Origin: Chytridium lagenaria
Taxonomy: Eukaryota; Chytridiomycota; Chytridiomycetes; Chytridiales; Chytridiaceae
Length of the DNA stretch: 64,000 bases
Reading direction: 5' to 3'
Assembly (NCBI GenBank): GCA_025449115.1
Contig: JAHLKC010000065.1
Coordinates: forward strand, 124,001 to 188,000
Shown: positions 50,801-63,060 of the stretch, in pieces
Numbering within the stretch: position 1 is the stretch's first letter
Layout of the letters: every line of letters begins with the position of its first letter
Translations under genes and position numbers: made by a program
Notes under the pieces: generated by a model
Database searches by the model: none
Told to the model about the DNA's origin: nothing
The model's input: only the letters and a program-made list of their open reading frames with translations

Positions 50801-53800
50801 GAGAAGGCTCTTACTCCTGGCCAATTATTCACGATGATGCTTCCGCTACTATCGTGCGAAAGGAATTCAATACGACAGTGCCTCGTGTCTTCCCTAGGTG
50901 CAGTCCATTCCCTAAGCTATAAAACTCTTCTGGAGGGATTGCAGCCACTCATTCGGAATGTGACAGAAGACATGCGTATGAGACCTATACGGACATCGGA
51001 ATCAAGCATGGGTGGGGTGAGTGCAGCCGGAAAAAAAAGCACATCGAATCAGGCACAGGTTGCGATGATCTCGAACATCAAGAGACTTGAGAGACTTAGA
51101 GTAGAAATTACGCATTTAATGTCCCTCATTGCCGATTTCGTCGTTTACGAAGTCTATCGATCTAATGATGCTCTGGTAAAACCTGTCGTCACGTACATTC
51201 GGGACGTGGCAAAATTTCTATCAAGTTCAGATGTTAAGGCAGAGTGGGATTATCAGATGCTTCGATACTACTATTGTGCTATGGTTGGACGGTTCTATGA
51301 GAGGCTGTTAAATGTTGCAGAATCTGGAACGGGTGAAATCACCAAATTTCCTGCAAGCATTAAGCCCGGTGGGAATGCTAAGGGAGTTGACGCACAGCGG
51401 ATATTTCCTTACGAGTTAAGGGCTTCGTTGTTTTTGCTATTTGAACAGTGGTGTGGGTATGGAGCCCATGCTATCGTCTTCTTGGATCGGGAGACTAAGA
51501 CGATGCTGTCTGCACTTGATCCTATTAAGGATAACCGCGAGAAGGGTGTGATTGCTTCAACTATGGACGAGCAGCTTAAGGTGCTCGCGAATGCTGCCCT
51601 GAAGGCAATGGCGACTCTTATCAAGGGTCCCATCTTGCCTGACGTTGAAGGATCTATCCCTTATTCTGGCCCTGAGTACAAAGTGGACGATATCTTTAGC
51701 TGGTTAAATGATATGTTCAGGTCACCTGACGATGCTATCCATAGCGTAGCTCTATCCGCCATCGAAGCACTCATATTGAACAACCCATCAAGAGAAGATA
51801 TCCTTGAACACGCCGTCCGCGAATGTTACATCCGCGCACCAATATCTCCAGGTGCTATATATTATTTCAGCGCTATCGTGAACGTCTTTGCTGGGAAACC
51901 CGAGGATCCGGTTGCTAAGAATGGTCTTGCAGGTGCATCTCGAGATTTCCCGTGTCTTGCTCAGAGGATGTTGACGTTGGCTATCTATAAGGCTGGGGAT
52001 TCCAATCCGCAGGTCCGAAAAGGTGCGACGCGACTTTTGAAGTCAGTGGAGTTAAGGCTTTGGGGCGATGAATTTTTGCATGAAGAGGGGGAAGGTCTGA
52101 GTCAGTTAATGGAGGATAATGGAGGGAGTACGTATGAGCCGTTGGCAATCGGTAGCTCATTGCCTGTTATGTATAAGTATGCGCAGACGATGGCATCTTC
52201 AAGGTTGGCATTGGAAAGACCTCAATTTACGTGTGAGGTTGGTTGCGTTTGCTTATTAAGTCGTTGGAAAATGTGTGATCACTAATCTCTCTCAAAAGAT
52301 GATTTCAGAGATCTGCATGCGGTTAGAGCATGTGGGGGCAAACGAGGTTGCGAATCCGGAAGGAATAAGAGATATTTTGATTTTCATGCTTCCGTGGATT
52401 AGAAATTTAAACCTTGCAACGCTTACTACAAATATCCTTGATACTTCTACTGCCGGCAGGAGTCAGGGTGATGATCAAACGAGGAAGAACGTATTTTGAG
52501 GCCGCCAAGTAGATTTACCGAAGCTCTGGCAAAGTGTGACGCCATCCTTACGAATCTTTTCTACCTTACCATGAAGTATGGAGATGACTATATTTCGGAG
52601 GTGGAGAACCTTTGGATCCAGTTGGTGGAGAGGAGGTCATTCACCCAACCCGAGACCAGTACTTCGTTAGGCGATGACGAAGAGGACCTTCGCACCGAAC
52701 ATCACGTTGACATTATAATTGACTTTTTGCTGGCCGTAGGAATTCGGAGACGAAATCCAAAGTTCGTAGCTCACGCGAAGAAAGTCATTGTTTATATTAG
52801 CCGAACAAGCGCAAGCGATAAACTCGTCAACGCTATCATATCCCGCATCACCCCTCGTAGTCTGATACCTATCGACGCCTCAAAGATTTTCGAGGACGCA
52901 GACGATCAACCACCCAACCGAGTCAGCCCTGATTTCTACACCATCAACTTGAGCCAGATCTTGCCAGACATGCCTATGCGTCCTGCTTTTGGGTCTGGGG
53001 GTCTGGCCTGTGTTCTTCTGGTCGACCTCACTGTAGAGCTTGGGAGCGCTCCACTTCTAGAGCATCTCGCCTTAATCCTACATATGATATTTATTCAACT
53101 GGATCATTTCATCACACTTGTTTGTGAGCAGATGAGGCTTCTCCTTATCAACATCATCCAGACTATCATTCCGCGGAAATTAGGAGGCTCCAAGATTGAA
53201 GTCGTTCTCACTAAACTGGATCTCAAAGAGGGTCGCCGAATTTGGCCTTATCAAGACCTTAGTCCTAGTGTGAGGGAGATCGAATCGACGAAACAGCTCG
53301 CAGAACTCGTCGCCGATATTCTAAGTCTTTGTGAGATTGTAGAGCCGAGTTTGTCGGAGTTGTGGGCGAATGTTGCGTTGTCTTACGCCGTTGGGTGTCC
53401 TGTCAGACATTCGGCATGTCGGTCGTTGCAGATATTCAGGTCCATCTCCCCATTCCTAACCAGCGGATTGCTGGTGAGCTTTTGCATCGGCTCTCAAGCA
53501 CCATTGCAGACACAACCGAAGAAGTTCAAGGCTTCGCGTTGGAGATTCTTATTACTCTTAACACTATCCTGAAACCTCTTGGTAGGGCAGAGATTGTTCT
53601 TTATACCTCAATTTTTTTGGAGCGGTGTCTCTTGCTTAAATTCACCGCTAGAGTGGGAGTTTTCTGAAGGTGTTTTGATTCTCAAGAAAGTTTTGTCTGA
53701 GCTGGACCTTACAAGCCAGAGCGTTCGGAATGGCCTTCTTGTTAACCAGCCCACTAAATGGAGAGGCCAATTCATGGGTGTTCAACCTTTGCTTTTACGG

Positions 53801-55876
53801 GGCCTTTTTTCAGCAACCACTGAAAAGGATACACTGGATGTGATTAATTTGTTGGCAGAAGTCGACAATGATAACTTGGTAGACACAAGTTCTTCACGGG
53901 TTCTCTTCGCCGTTCTGGCAAATTTGGTTAGGCTTCTTCAGGCTTACCAACCCGAGCCGTTGGAAGAGGGAGCGGAATCAGTTGATTTAAATGTCGAGGA
54001 ATGTCTCGCCGTTTCCGAAAGGCTGTCGCAGTTGGCCACCCGAACAAAGCATATGAGTTTGGCGCGGTTACTTTCTAGCTATAGTAAGCAGAGGTTTAGA
54101 GCCAAAGAGGATTTCGGACGGCAGGCCGTTCTCATCATTCGAGATACATTCTTCCCTGACCTTGAAGCACCTACTTTGCAATTCCTTATTGGCCTTTTAA
54201 GAAATAAGCTGCCGTTCTATCGCAAAAGAGGTCTTCAAATATTGAAGCTTTTACTGCCTGCTATAAGCTCTAAGGCTCGCCCTGCTGTTGGTAATGCAAA
54301 CGGGCCCTGGGGACCTGGATGGGGTGTTGGGTGGAATAGCGGAGGTGCAACGAATCAGTCATCCTCAAAGGTAGATTGGACAACTGCAGCCGGGTCTTCT
54401 TTGATGAACTTGGAAGAGGATTTGATCAATCCTCTGGTCGAGATGCTGTCATCGGAAATGGCAGAGGAAGCCCTTGAGGTGTTGGATGAAGTTCTTTCTG
54501 GTGGTATATCGTTTGGCGAGACTAGCCTGAAAGTGATCTTTTCGGTGGCATTACGATGAAATGGATCACGAAGAGTGTCCGTACAACTGATCCAAACAAG
54601 ATATTGGCTGCTGGTAAAGATACTGGCAAATCAGATTCTTCAAAAGGGAGGAGCGAAATGCCATCTGGCTGGCGTGTCACAGATGTGAGCCGAGCTACAA
54701 AAACACACGGCAAAATATTGCTGGTGTGGCCAGTACCTGCGCGTTCGCAGCATCCGATCGGAGCCTCAAGAAAAGTAAGGGAGATGGTTCAATGGATAGC
54801 CGACTTCGCCCTCATTTGTCCTCGGTACCAAGGCAATCGTCGCCACTCGCGCGGGTTCAGACTGGCTCTGCTGGCAATGAGTTAGATTCGCCGTCGCAGA
54901 GCTTCAACTCGAGCTTCTCTTTTGTCCCAGAGCTCTCGCTCTCGCTCACAGAACAATCTAGCAGCAATAACATCCTGGAAGCTCTGAACGATCTTGAGAA
55001 TTATTTTGGATTCGATGATGACTTGAGTGAACGTCGAGCCCTAATCCTACTGCGTTGCAAGGAGGCATATCTTCGGACAGCATAAAGGGATTGTCGTCCG
55101 ACCCTAGCATTGAAAGGGACTACGTTCGTAGTAAATCGGTCTATGAGCCTGATGAATCCTCGACGGGCGACGAGAAAAGATTCCGTATCGTCGGATTTCT
55201 AGCGAAGGTCTCCTACTCCGCAGAAACATTAGAGCCTCCGATATCTAGAGATACATCTCTCTCGTCTTTAAAACATGGAAGGGCTTTCTGTTTCAGTCAG
55301 TGATGCTGAAGGTGATTTAGATGATGAAGACGGTCAACCACAAACCGACGATTCATCTCTCTTCAGTGCCCTCCGTCAAACCCTTCTCTCCTCTTCTCGA
55401 TCTAACGCTATCGGCTCAAGTCGTCTCTTCACCTCAATTCAGCTTCCCTTTCGTTACCTGCAAAGGGAGGTCCAGGCAAAAGCTTGCGGTCAAGTGCTTC
55501 TCCTCTTTCTCCCAAATCTCACGCAAGCGCATCCATGCGGTTGCTGTCTCAGCCTTTCACCTACGTCCAAGTTGTGTTTCGTGTTTTCCATGCAAACGAT
55601 CCTGATATAACCGTCTTTGGAATAGCTACGCTGGTGGAGGCGCAGGTGAAGGTTGCTCTTCGACTAGGCAATAACGAACCCGTTCTTATTTCAACTTTTG
55701 CTGAGCCTGTTGAAAAAGGACGAGGGTTTAAGATAACGTTGTCGGTCAAAATTCTTGAGAATGAGAGAAATGAACCTGGGAAGATTACGTTGATGGCTGC
55801 GCTTGCTGAAGAGCTCGTTGCATTGATTCATGGGGAAGGAGAAGATCGGAATCTCCAAGAAGAAAGCTTCTGTTAA
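46468..55876 (+). CDS. Furry/Tao3/Mor2 (PAG1) cell-morphogenesis scaffold
   Basis: A very large HEAT/armadillo-like scaffold of the NDR-kinase (RAM/MOR) polarity pathway, acting at the cell cortex. A candidate start is the ATG at 46468 (MPPIDHQHQQS) with a good context. A Ser/Pro-rich lead leads to the family signature: FSLQSIFIRFVHAAELKVD, DPEFDGLLCGLGSVAKHCP, LIIDCVMVWRKSKSE and RSREFEHIIKERKS. Next come LCRALIEIIRRL, ATVSDRF, KLDLIIRSMRFLKLK, AKRVYQHVAIPLITTVLCVS and EFFLKNWPPLVEICLQK, then NPERLIIALRSFLLLLAD. Middle and C-terminal blocks include HYLDPTVAVGSMKYESQKYQ, FPDLVQWFYEYANPKALRI, YFSAIVNVFAGKPEDP and FPDLEAPTLQFLIGLLRNKL. The end includes YVQVVFRVFHANDPDI. Introns are short and mainly in the first 2 kb; the 49.6-52.3 kb part is one 887-codon open frame. 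Several frameshifts. Confidence 0.9.
47794..47828. repeat. Poly-T tract (about 35 nt) in an intron
   Basis: An uninterrupted T run inside a Furry-like gene intron, immediately before the acceptor (ttttag). Length is likely inexact. Confidence 0.9.
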
Positions 55877-57063
55877 ACGGCGCTTTTGATTTTGATCTAT
55901 CATCCCCCCCGAAATCTGCATTGGTATTTTTACATATGTAATATTTAAATATTAATATTTCACTTTTTTAAATAGATTCATGGGACTTTCGGTGCCCTAC
56001 GTCCCTGAAGATTTCCGCTTCAGGCTCCCACATCGCAAGGGTCGCTCCCTTGTTTACAAACCCGCAGTCTCTCAACAAGGGCTCCCCGTGGATCCGGCCC
56101 GACCTCGATAGCACCATCATTGGCCCCAACACCAGTTTTCCAAGAGTCAGCCCTCAAGCCCAATCCCGCATATATCCCTAGAAGCTGCCATTGACGCGTT
56201 GAGGATTTTTCCGTCCGCCTTTGAACTTGCGGTGCAGCTTTATGTGGACTGGCTGGATCTTGTAAGGAGATTCAGGAACGCGGGCCGGAGCTTATTGCGG
56301 ATCCGAAGGCGGGGCAGGTTTTGGCATCAATGTTTGAGCGATGAAGGGGTTGAGGGGGAATGGACAGGGGTATTCGCCGTTGTTGTTGCATGAGGCTGGA
56401 CATGGTGGGACGGCGTCGGAGGGCGGATGGGTTTGATGAAGCTGCATTTGCTGAGAACGGGTAACAGACTCATGGAATTACAAAATTATGAATTCTTTGA
56501 AGTCTTTGGTTATTATTGTACGAGTACACTCACTCACAATCTTTTTCCCAAAAATAGGAAGATCCAAAAGGTTTCAACGCTTTTCGGATCGCAGGGAACA
56601 GATGATGACTGGTATAAACAACCAGATCTCAACGTATCTTTCTGCGAGACAGGAGCGCTACCATCGAATCTGGATTTGATGATGAAGATGGGCCACCCGG
56701 CACAGCAGTTGTGAAAAGATGCCTCGGACCTCGGTATTGCTCTTCATGACCTTGTATGGCATGGTGCTTGGCCTTGAAAGACTCCTGGAAGAATTTATTG
56801 GAAATCAGGAGGTGAGATGCTGCTACTGTATCCCCAACCTCTATATTTCCGCCTGACTTCATTTACTTTCTCCGTGTACTTTACAGCACAACAGCAACCG
56901 CGGATGGACGAATCCCTGCGATGCGTCCAAATCGGTGCTCTCCTAAGAGGCATCTCACGGAGTTAATTTTATAATTATTATTTCTTTTGTTTTCCGAGTT
57001 TTCGCAGCTCGAAAGTCAATCTATCTATTTTATATATTATTATTAATACAATCGCACATCAAC
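55877..57063 (+). other. Intergenic / possible unrecognised gene
   Basis: Downstream of the Furry-like stop. From about 55978 to 56950, readings on the plus strand look coding in pieces: SPWIRPDLDSTIIGPNTSFP (56085), FPSAFELAVQLYVDWLDL (56205), KEIQERGPELIADPKAGQV, SPLLLHEAGHGGTASEGG (56375), ISTYLSARQERYHR (56625), DDEDGPPGTAVVKRCLGPRY (56680). They need several frame changes and an intron at about 56810-56885. I do not recognise the family. It could be a separate small gene. Confidence 0.35.
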
Positions 57064-58306
57064 ATGGTACACCCATTTCGCTGTTCTTCTCCCATGCTTC
57101 TGGTCTAACTGAGTCTGATATTCCAGCGTCTCCGATGCAGAAGCTCAAAGGGTGTTTCGGCGATCGGCGCTTCCCTGTCACCGTCTTCCACTGTGGGGAC
57201 CTTAAACGGGATGTGGAGAAATCGCTGAGCATCCCATTCTCTCGAATTAAAAAGTATGATGCCCTTTCTACTCTTTCAACCCCTGCATCACGCTTTTTAT
57301 TGCCGTTCTTGTCGTTGTCATTCTGTTTGTCGTTCTGTCTTTGTTGACATCTGTGATATAGTCAAAGCAGGATTCCCCCCGAAGTATCTCTCCACACCCG
57401 ATACAGCAACATTGTCCGAAAGTGGCATCAAGGATGGTGAGCAACTTCATATCGAAGAAGATGACAGCGTACAACCTGCTGCAGCTTCATCGTCGGCCAC
57501 ATCCTCCTCGGAAGTGATAAAGATGGACGATGGATATCTTGTTGTTCGGGTAACCATTTTTTTTGTTTTCCTATGAGGTTTCTGAATACTGGTGAATAGG
57601 AAATGGAGGATGATAACTCTTGCTTGTTCCACGCTATTGGGTATATCTTTGAACGCAATGCAGCGGTTGCAGGGAATCTTCGAAAAGTAGTTTCCGAAAA
57701 CATTCTCAAAGATCCCGTCACCTACAACGAAGTGATTCTCGGAAAAAAGGAGTCCGAATACGCCAAATGTAACATCTTTCCTACCGCTCACATTAACAAT
57801 TCGCTTAGGGATCCTTAACGCTCAAAGCTGGGGTGGAGCCATTGAGCTCGCTCTCTTTTCCACACATTTCCAAGTTGAGATCTGCAGTGTTGATGTTTCA
57901 ACACTCCGTGCAGATCGTTTTGGGGAGATGGAGAATTACTCACGGGTTGCTTTTGTGTTGTATTCTGGATTCATTATGATGCAGTGGCGTTGACGCCAGA
58001 GATCGGGGCTGCTGGGGAGTTTGATGTGACTGTGTTTGAGAGGAAGGATGCGGAGAAGGCTTTGGAGGCGGCTTTGGGGCTTGCGAAGATGTGGAAGGAG
58101 GTATGTTGTTCTAGTTCTAATGTCTACGTTTGATTTATTGGGGTTATAATGTTGAAACTGTTTGGTTATCACAGAAAAAGAAGTTTACGGATCTTGCCAC
58201 GTTTACACTTAAATGTGGACATTGCCAAAAAGGTTTGAAGGGTCAGAATGAGGCTCAAGAGCATGCGTTGAAGACTGGACATGCGAGCTTTACTGAGTAT
58301 AGCTAA
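57064..58306 (+). CDS. OTU1: Ubiquitin thioesterase OTU1/YOD1
   Basis: An OTU-family deubiquitinase that works with Cdc48/p97 in ER-associated degradation. The start ATG at 57064-57066 stands alone as exon 1; the intron (gtacac..ctaac..ccag) then joins RLRCRSSKGVSAIG, the start of the UBX-like domain (RDVEKSLSIPFSRIK, TLSESGIKDGEQLHIEEDD). The OTU domain carries the catalytic loop MEDDNSCLFHAIGYIFERN, where Asp and Cys are in DNSC, then EVILGKKESEYAKW, AQSWGGAIELALFSTHF, DVSTLRADRFGE and the catalytic His in YSGFHYDAV. A C-terminal C2H2 finger (LKCGHCQKG, EAQEHALKTGHASF) ends at TAA 58304-58306, as in YOD1. A missing A near 57213 shifts the N-terminal frame, and another shift lies near 57980. 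Confidence 0.95.
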
Positions 58307-58483
58307 AAAAGCCCCACATGTCAATAACGTATACATTTTTCCCTCCCCTCTCTTAAAACGCACACACAAATACCGATATATAATAATAAGACAATAAAAA
58401 CGAATGCGTTTAGGTAATAATAAATAACTCTTTAAAGTTGACGTGGCAAGAGTAGTTCATGTCACTTTACTTTCATGTCTATA

Positions 58484-58517
<34 letters not shown>

Positions 58518-59069
58518 AAAAAACCGGCTTCCTACACTCAATAGCACGAGTTCATCAAATCATTTGATTGCATTCAATGCATATTTAATGGACTTTATCC
58601 ACAACCCCATACAGTCCCTGTATCATACTTCTTTTTTTTATTTTTGTTTGGCGTCTTATGCTGTTCTTGATTTCGCCTTGCAATAAATAGCTAGCCAAAC
58701 CATCCTCGTGTCTATAAAGGTTATGATGGCAAGCGACGGCGAGGCTATTGTCGGCGAACTTGTGACAGGTTTTTTTTTCCCATAATCGCGTGAATCTGGA
58801 CCATGTTTTTCTTTCCATAATTATCGCAAGATAACGAAACTGATAACGAAACTGAAAACGGTTTAGACAACGGACGTGGAGTGTGGGAAATTTTTGGTGT
58901 ATAAACTGATTAAAACTCTAATCCATCATTCCTAATGACTACCTCCCATACGACTTGTAATTGAAAATAAAGAACACATAATATTATTCACAGAGGGCAT
59001 AAAACGCGTCTCAAATCACAAAAAAATACACATTCAGAGAATCTCAACCTCATAGAACTTGTACCAAAA
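58307..59069. other. Intergenic region with long poly-A tract
   Basis: Between two convergent genes. It contains aataaa-type signals (near 58393 and 58420), a poly-A tract at 58484-58514 and no coding sequence. The short ORFs here are chance. Confidence 0.6.
58484..58514. repeat. Poly-A tract (about 31 nt)
   Basis: An uninterrupted A run in the convergent intergenic region. It could be a retroposed tail or a simple slippage tract; no target-site duplication is obvious. Confidence 0.85.
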
Positions 59070-61635
59070 TTAAACTACACTGCCAATACCCCCCTCTCTC
59101 CCTTCTCCTGTCCCCGTCGTCACCAGCCCCGCCACAGCCCCAACAACCTTCCTCACCCCCCGTCTCGCCATCCCCACAGCAGCCCTCAAAGGCCCGAAGA
59201 CCCATCCCTTCAGAACCCCTACCACCCCGCCCCTTCCAATACTCCTCTCATCCCTCCTCGCACTCTTCCAAATCCTCCACGCCCAAACCCCCACAAAAAG
59301 CCCAATCAACGTTGGCGGAAACGCAAAACACACCACCACAATCATCGTCAACAACACAGCCCCAGGTGTCCCAAACCTCACATCCCCCGTTGTTGTCGCG
59401 GTCGACGTTGAAACACCCGGCAACACAGCCTCCTTATCGTTCATAGGTATACTAAACGACGTCCCAGCAGTATCCGACAACCAACCCCTTGGAACACCCA
59501 ACATCCCCACAGGGATCGCTTCTTGTGGTACAGGCGGCGACGCAGGCCTCTGCTGCTGATACCCCGGATGCGGGAACGCCGCCACAGGATCCCCTACAAG
59601 TGTCGCCAACCCGGGCACGCTCCCAATTCGTCTGATGACATCCCTCCCCCACCCTCCCACCCCCCTCGCATCAGGAGCCGGCATCCAAGAAGTCATCCAA
59701 GCCTCAATGGAGGATTCACCGGCCTCCTCCTGTTTCGCCCAAACCGGATGACGGAGCGTAGAACTGTACATGGTGGACGCATTCACCGCAGATTCTTCAG
59801 CAACTGCCATGGCTGCACGAAGAGCCGCGGCGGTTGCTCTATCCACATTAGAATGTTGAGACCCCCCCGCAACCCCAACCTCATGCCCGGCCGCAACCTG
59901 CTCAACAAGCGTAGGATCAATCATATCATCATACGCGTGGATATATTGATCTTCCGTCGCGTAATCCAAGTACCCTCCAGACGCGTTCCCCCATTCCACT
60001 GCCGATAAGCCTCAGGCACAACCTCATCAACCGTGAAATGCGCTCTCTTCCCTTTCGCCTCGGTGGAAGGCGTCGGCGTCCATTCAAATAGAGGTTCAGT
60101 TGTCATCATGAGCGCTGTGGCCTCTGCATCCAACGTTGCGGTCGCCTCACATCGTGCACCTATCACGTCATCCCCATTCGTCATGAGGGATGCAGAACGT
60201 AATGGATCATGCGGGCTGAGACGACGTTGAAACGTGGAGATGAAATCGTCGGCAGTGTCGCTCAATGGGGATCGCTCGCCGTCTTCAACGGGGAGAGGCG
60301 ACATGCGGACGTGGTGGCAGGGTTTGTCGCCGGAATGAGTGTCAAAGTCAGATGTCAAGCCTTGGTCCTCTATGGCAGCGTTCACTACCACAGAAATAAC
60401 GTTAGAAGAGTTCGCAGTGATGGGGTTTGAGTTGGTGCGTTTGGCGGACGGGCGTGAAGGGTATATCCCCAAACCTTCCATCGGTGAAAATTCCGGTGGT
60501 TCCAGCAACCCTGTTGGTGCTGAAGATCCAATTGGGAGTGAATGCCTCCTCTGCATCATCCGAAGATGAGGTGGCACTGCTGAAGCTTGCTGGACTGCCG
60601 GATGCTGCGGCATAGGTACAGCATAAGCATTAATGGGAATGGGTACATTTGTCCTAGCCTGGCCAGGAGTAGCATGCCCCGAGTGTTGGTAGGGCACGCC
60701 CACATGTACAGGAATTGGCCTATGGGGAAGGGATGGTCTCCTCCCCAAATGCTGTGTTGGAGCTAATGCTCCTTCTAGATTTTCTTGAGAGTAAAAAATG
60801 GGATATGGAGGAATGTGATGAGATACGAGGCCTTGTCTTTGAGCGGGTTGTGCGCCTGCAGGATGGACGTGAGGGTAACGAGGATGATGAGGTGGTAAGA
60901 GATGATGAAGGATGAGGTTGTGTGGAGTATTGGCGAGGGTGTTTAGGTTTGGTAATGATCCTGGGGAAGGCGATCGGGACCGTCTTGAGAATTGGACGGG
61001 AGATGATGAGGCTGACGAAGGGGTTGATGTTGGGCGGGAAGGAGGAGACGACATTAAAGCAGGTGAGGAGACATTGTGTGAACCCCGGCTAGTGCTGTTG
61101 GGGTTGGAGGAGAGGGTAGATTCCCACCCGCGCCAGCGAGACTCATACGTCTTCCGTGTGGAGTTTGTTGCTGCTGCTGCTGGCTGCTGTGACAAATGAT
61201 GTGGTGAAGCAAAGGCAGGAAATGGGAATGATTTGATGGCGTTAGCGATAAAGGCTCATCTGGCATATGCTGAACAGGTGGTAATGACATGCGACGACTG
61301 TATTCAGCGGCGGATGGTTTTGCGGCTGGTGGGGTGGTGTGTGGGGGAGACAAGGGAGAATGGGGGGCATGAGGTGCGGCATTTAGGGACCCTTGTGGCC
61401 AGCCTGGTGGTGGCGCTGTTGATGTTGGGGAGACGACGGTTTGGTGTCCATGCAGCATGGAGGATGAATCAAAACGAGGATTTTGGTCTGAGTTGCGGTG
61501 ATTGAGGTAATGGAGGCAGGAAAGACGAATGATCGTTGATGTGCATTGGGGAGAGCAGAGCATTTGATCTTCTGCTGTCCTTGCAAAGGGCATGGCTTCC
61601 GGTATATGCAGCCGATCGCCTCTACCGGCTGTCAT
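59070..61635 (-). CDS. Disordered protein with RRxSL motifs and C-terminal membrane segment
   Basis: Not a known family. Reading from about 61635 (start uncertain; an alternative ATG lies near 61457) the protein is Pro/Ser/His-rich with a Gln run (61160-61180). It carries four evenly styled basophilic sites: SRRMSLPP (about 61290), GRRMSLAG (about 61145), GRRPSLPH (about 60735) and RRHSLPIG (about 60560), each fitting PKA-type or 14-3-3 consensus. Later segments include YPSRPSAKRTNSNPI, SPLSDTADDFISTFQRRLSP and TVDEVVPEAYRQWNGG. After a frameshift near 59990 comes an Ala/Glu helical part (ATAAALRAAMAVAEESAV), then one or two membrane helices (AVLLTMIVVVCFAFPPTLIG, LFVGVWAWRIW) and a basic tail ending at 59070. 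Likely a tail-anchored or hairpin membrane protein. A frameshift also lies near 61090. Confidence 0.6.
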
Positions 61636-61639
61636 GACA

Positions 61640-62755
61640 GAAGGGAAATGTATGTAAATGTTTCGTTGAGGGTGGTAGGTAATCGTAGAGTTGTCCAGTA
61701 CGTACGAATGAATGGTATGTCAGAAGAGATATTGAGGTTTCAGGTATGATTTTAAAAGACGCTCAAGCAGTGCGATGGGTTGCTAACCCAACAGTCAATT
61801 GACCACTTGCTCTCAGTTCAAGGTTCTCCTGATCTGCCACCAAGCAAAATCCAAAAGAACCCTAATTATCGAGCGCTAATAATACTACTAAATGGAGACA
61901 TAAAATGCGCAAGAATTATTGGGATCGCAATGACTGCAGAATGATGGATGGATGGCTTGGAGGACGATCCGGCGATTCCACCGCTTGAAGCGTCTTTCTG
62001 GAAGTGGCAAGTGGGTGGGTTTAATGCGGGTGTTGACGGTAATGAAAGGTAAGTGTTTGTCCCAAATTCGAATTTGAAATGCAACAAAAGTCAAGCACCT
62101 TTTCTTGCACTGCCTGCTTGCTTGCTTGCTAGAATGCTGCCTGCTTGGGTTATTGTGATCAGGGATGTAGTATGGATGGATGGATGGATGGATCGATGGA
62201 GTCAAGGACGGTTAATGTTCTGATGGGCCAAGAAAACGCTTCGAAATATGGAATTACAGCACTCACTGAATGGATTAAGGATACGGGTGTGTGTGTAGGG
62301 ATGGATGGATGGATGACGGATGTAGGTGATGGATGGATGGATGGATGATGGATGGATGGATGGATGGATGATGGATGGATGGATGAATGAAGGAAGGAAG
62401 GAAGAAAGGAATGGTTCAAGGGGGCATAAATCAGCTCTTTTGTTTGTTTACGTTGTCCTCTCTGTCGTTGTGTTTCAAATGTTTCATGTCAATAATGGCA
62501 TGCATGGCATAGACCTTCTGTCGAATGTCCATACACAATTAATTGTTGTTGGGGTTGTGGCACCTTGAATCATGATGGATCTGATGTGGATTAGAGACAC
62601 GTGATATATTAATATATATTTTAATCCGAATTATTTTAATATTTTAATTAAATTTGTGCATTCGGAAAAGTGTTCGGGAGAACAGTTTGTCCGCATACTA
62701 GTTTCCATTGTGTGACTTTAGAAGTTCACAAAGTGAATCACTATCCCCAGTGAAA
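61640..62755. other. Intergenic region rich in tetranucleotide repeats
   Basis: Between divergently oriented sequences. It contains cttg-type repeats at 62108-62130 and several (tgga/ggat)n arrays from 62170 to 62400. ORFs translated from these arrays (Met-Asp-Gly-Trp or His-Pro-Ser repeats) are simple-sequence artefacts. Confidence 0.7.
62170..62400. repeat. (ggat)n microsatellite cluster
   Basis: At least four separate arrays of ggat/tgga units (62173-62193, 62300-62315, 62327-62348, 62348-62400) grading into aagg units at 62389-62410. Confidence 0.9.
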
Positions 62756-63060
62756 ATGGCCGGCGCATCCAACAGGCGCGAGAGAGAAGAGGAAAGGCAC
62801 ATATAGAGAAGAATCACCTAAAGAAGAACTACGACAGAAACACTAGGGCTCAACTAAGAGTTAAGCAGAGAAATACAGAAACAACAGCTTGAAGACGAAG
62901 AAAGGAAGAAAGACAACGACAAGGGTAAGGAGAGAATCAAAAGCAAGGCGAAGGGGTACGTACCATGCGGGCAGACATCAAACGCGAAACCAGATTCCAC
63001 TTAGATCAAGGGAGGACGGGAAAACCACGCACGAAGGGGTGGAGCGGGTGAGACGGTCAA
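62756..63060 (+). CDS. Possible short Lys/Glu-rich coiled-coil protein
   Basis: The ATG at 62756 begins MAGASNRREREEER. The following sequence is highly charged in shifting frames: REESPKEELRQKH, AQLRVKQRN, EIQKQQLEDEERKKDN and GKERIKSKAKGYVPCGQTS. The heptad-like charged helix resembles axonemal or trichohyalin-type coiled coils in general character only. It needs at least two frameshifts. Weak support. Confidence 0.3.

Noticed and set aside
46468..55876. Neurofibromin/IRA-type RasGAP as identity of the giant gene
   Set aside because: No RasGAP domain is seen; the N-terminal and middle signatures match the Furry/Tao3 family instead.
62159..62419. Met-Asp-Gly-Trp and His-Pro-Ser repeat proteins
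   Set aside because: They are six-frame translations of (ggat)n microsatellites.
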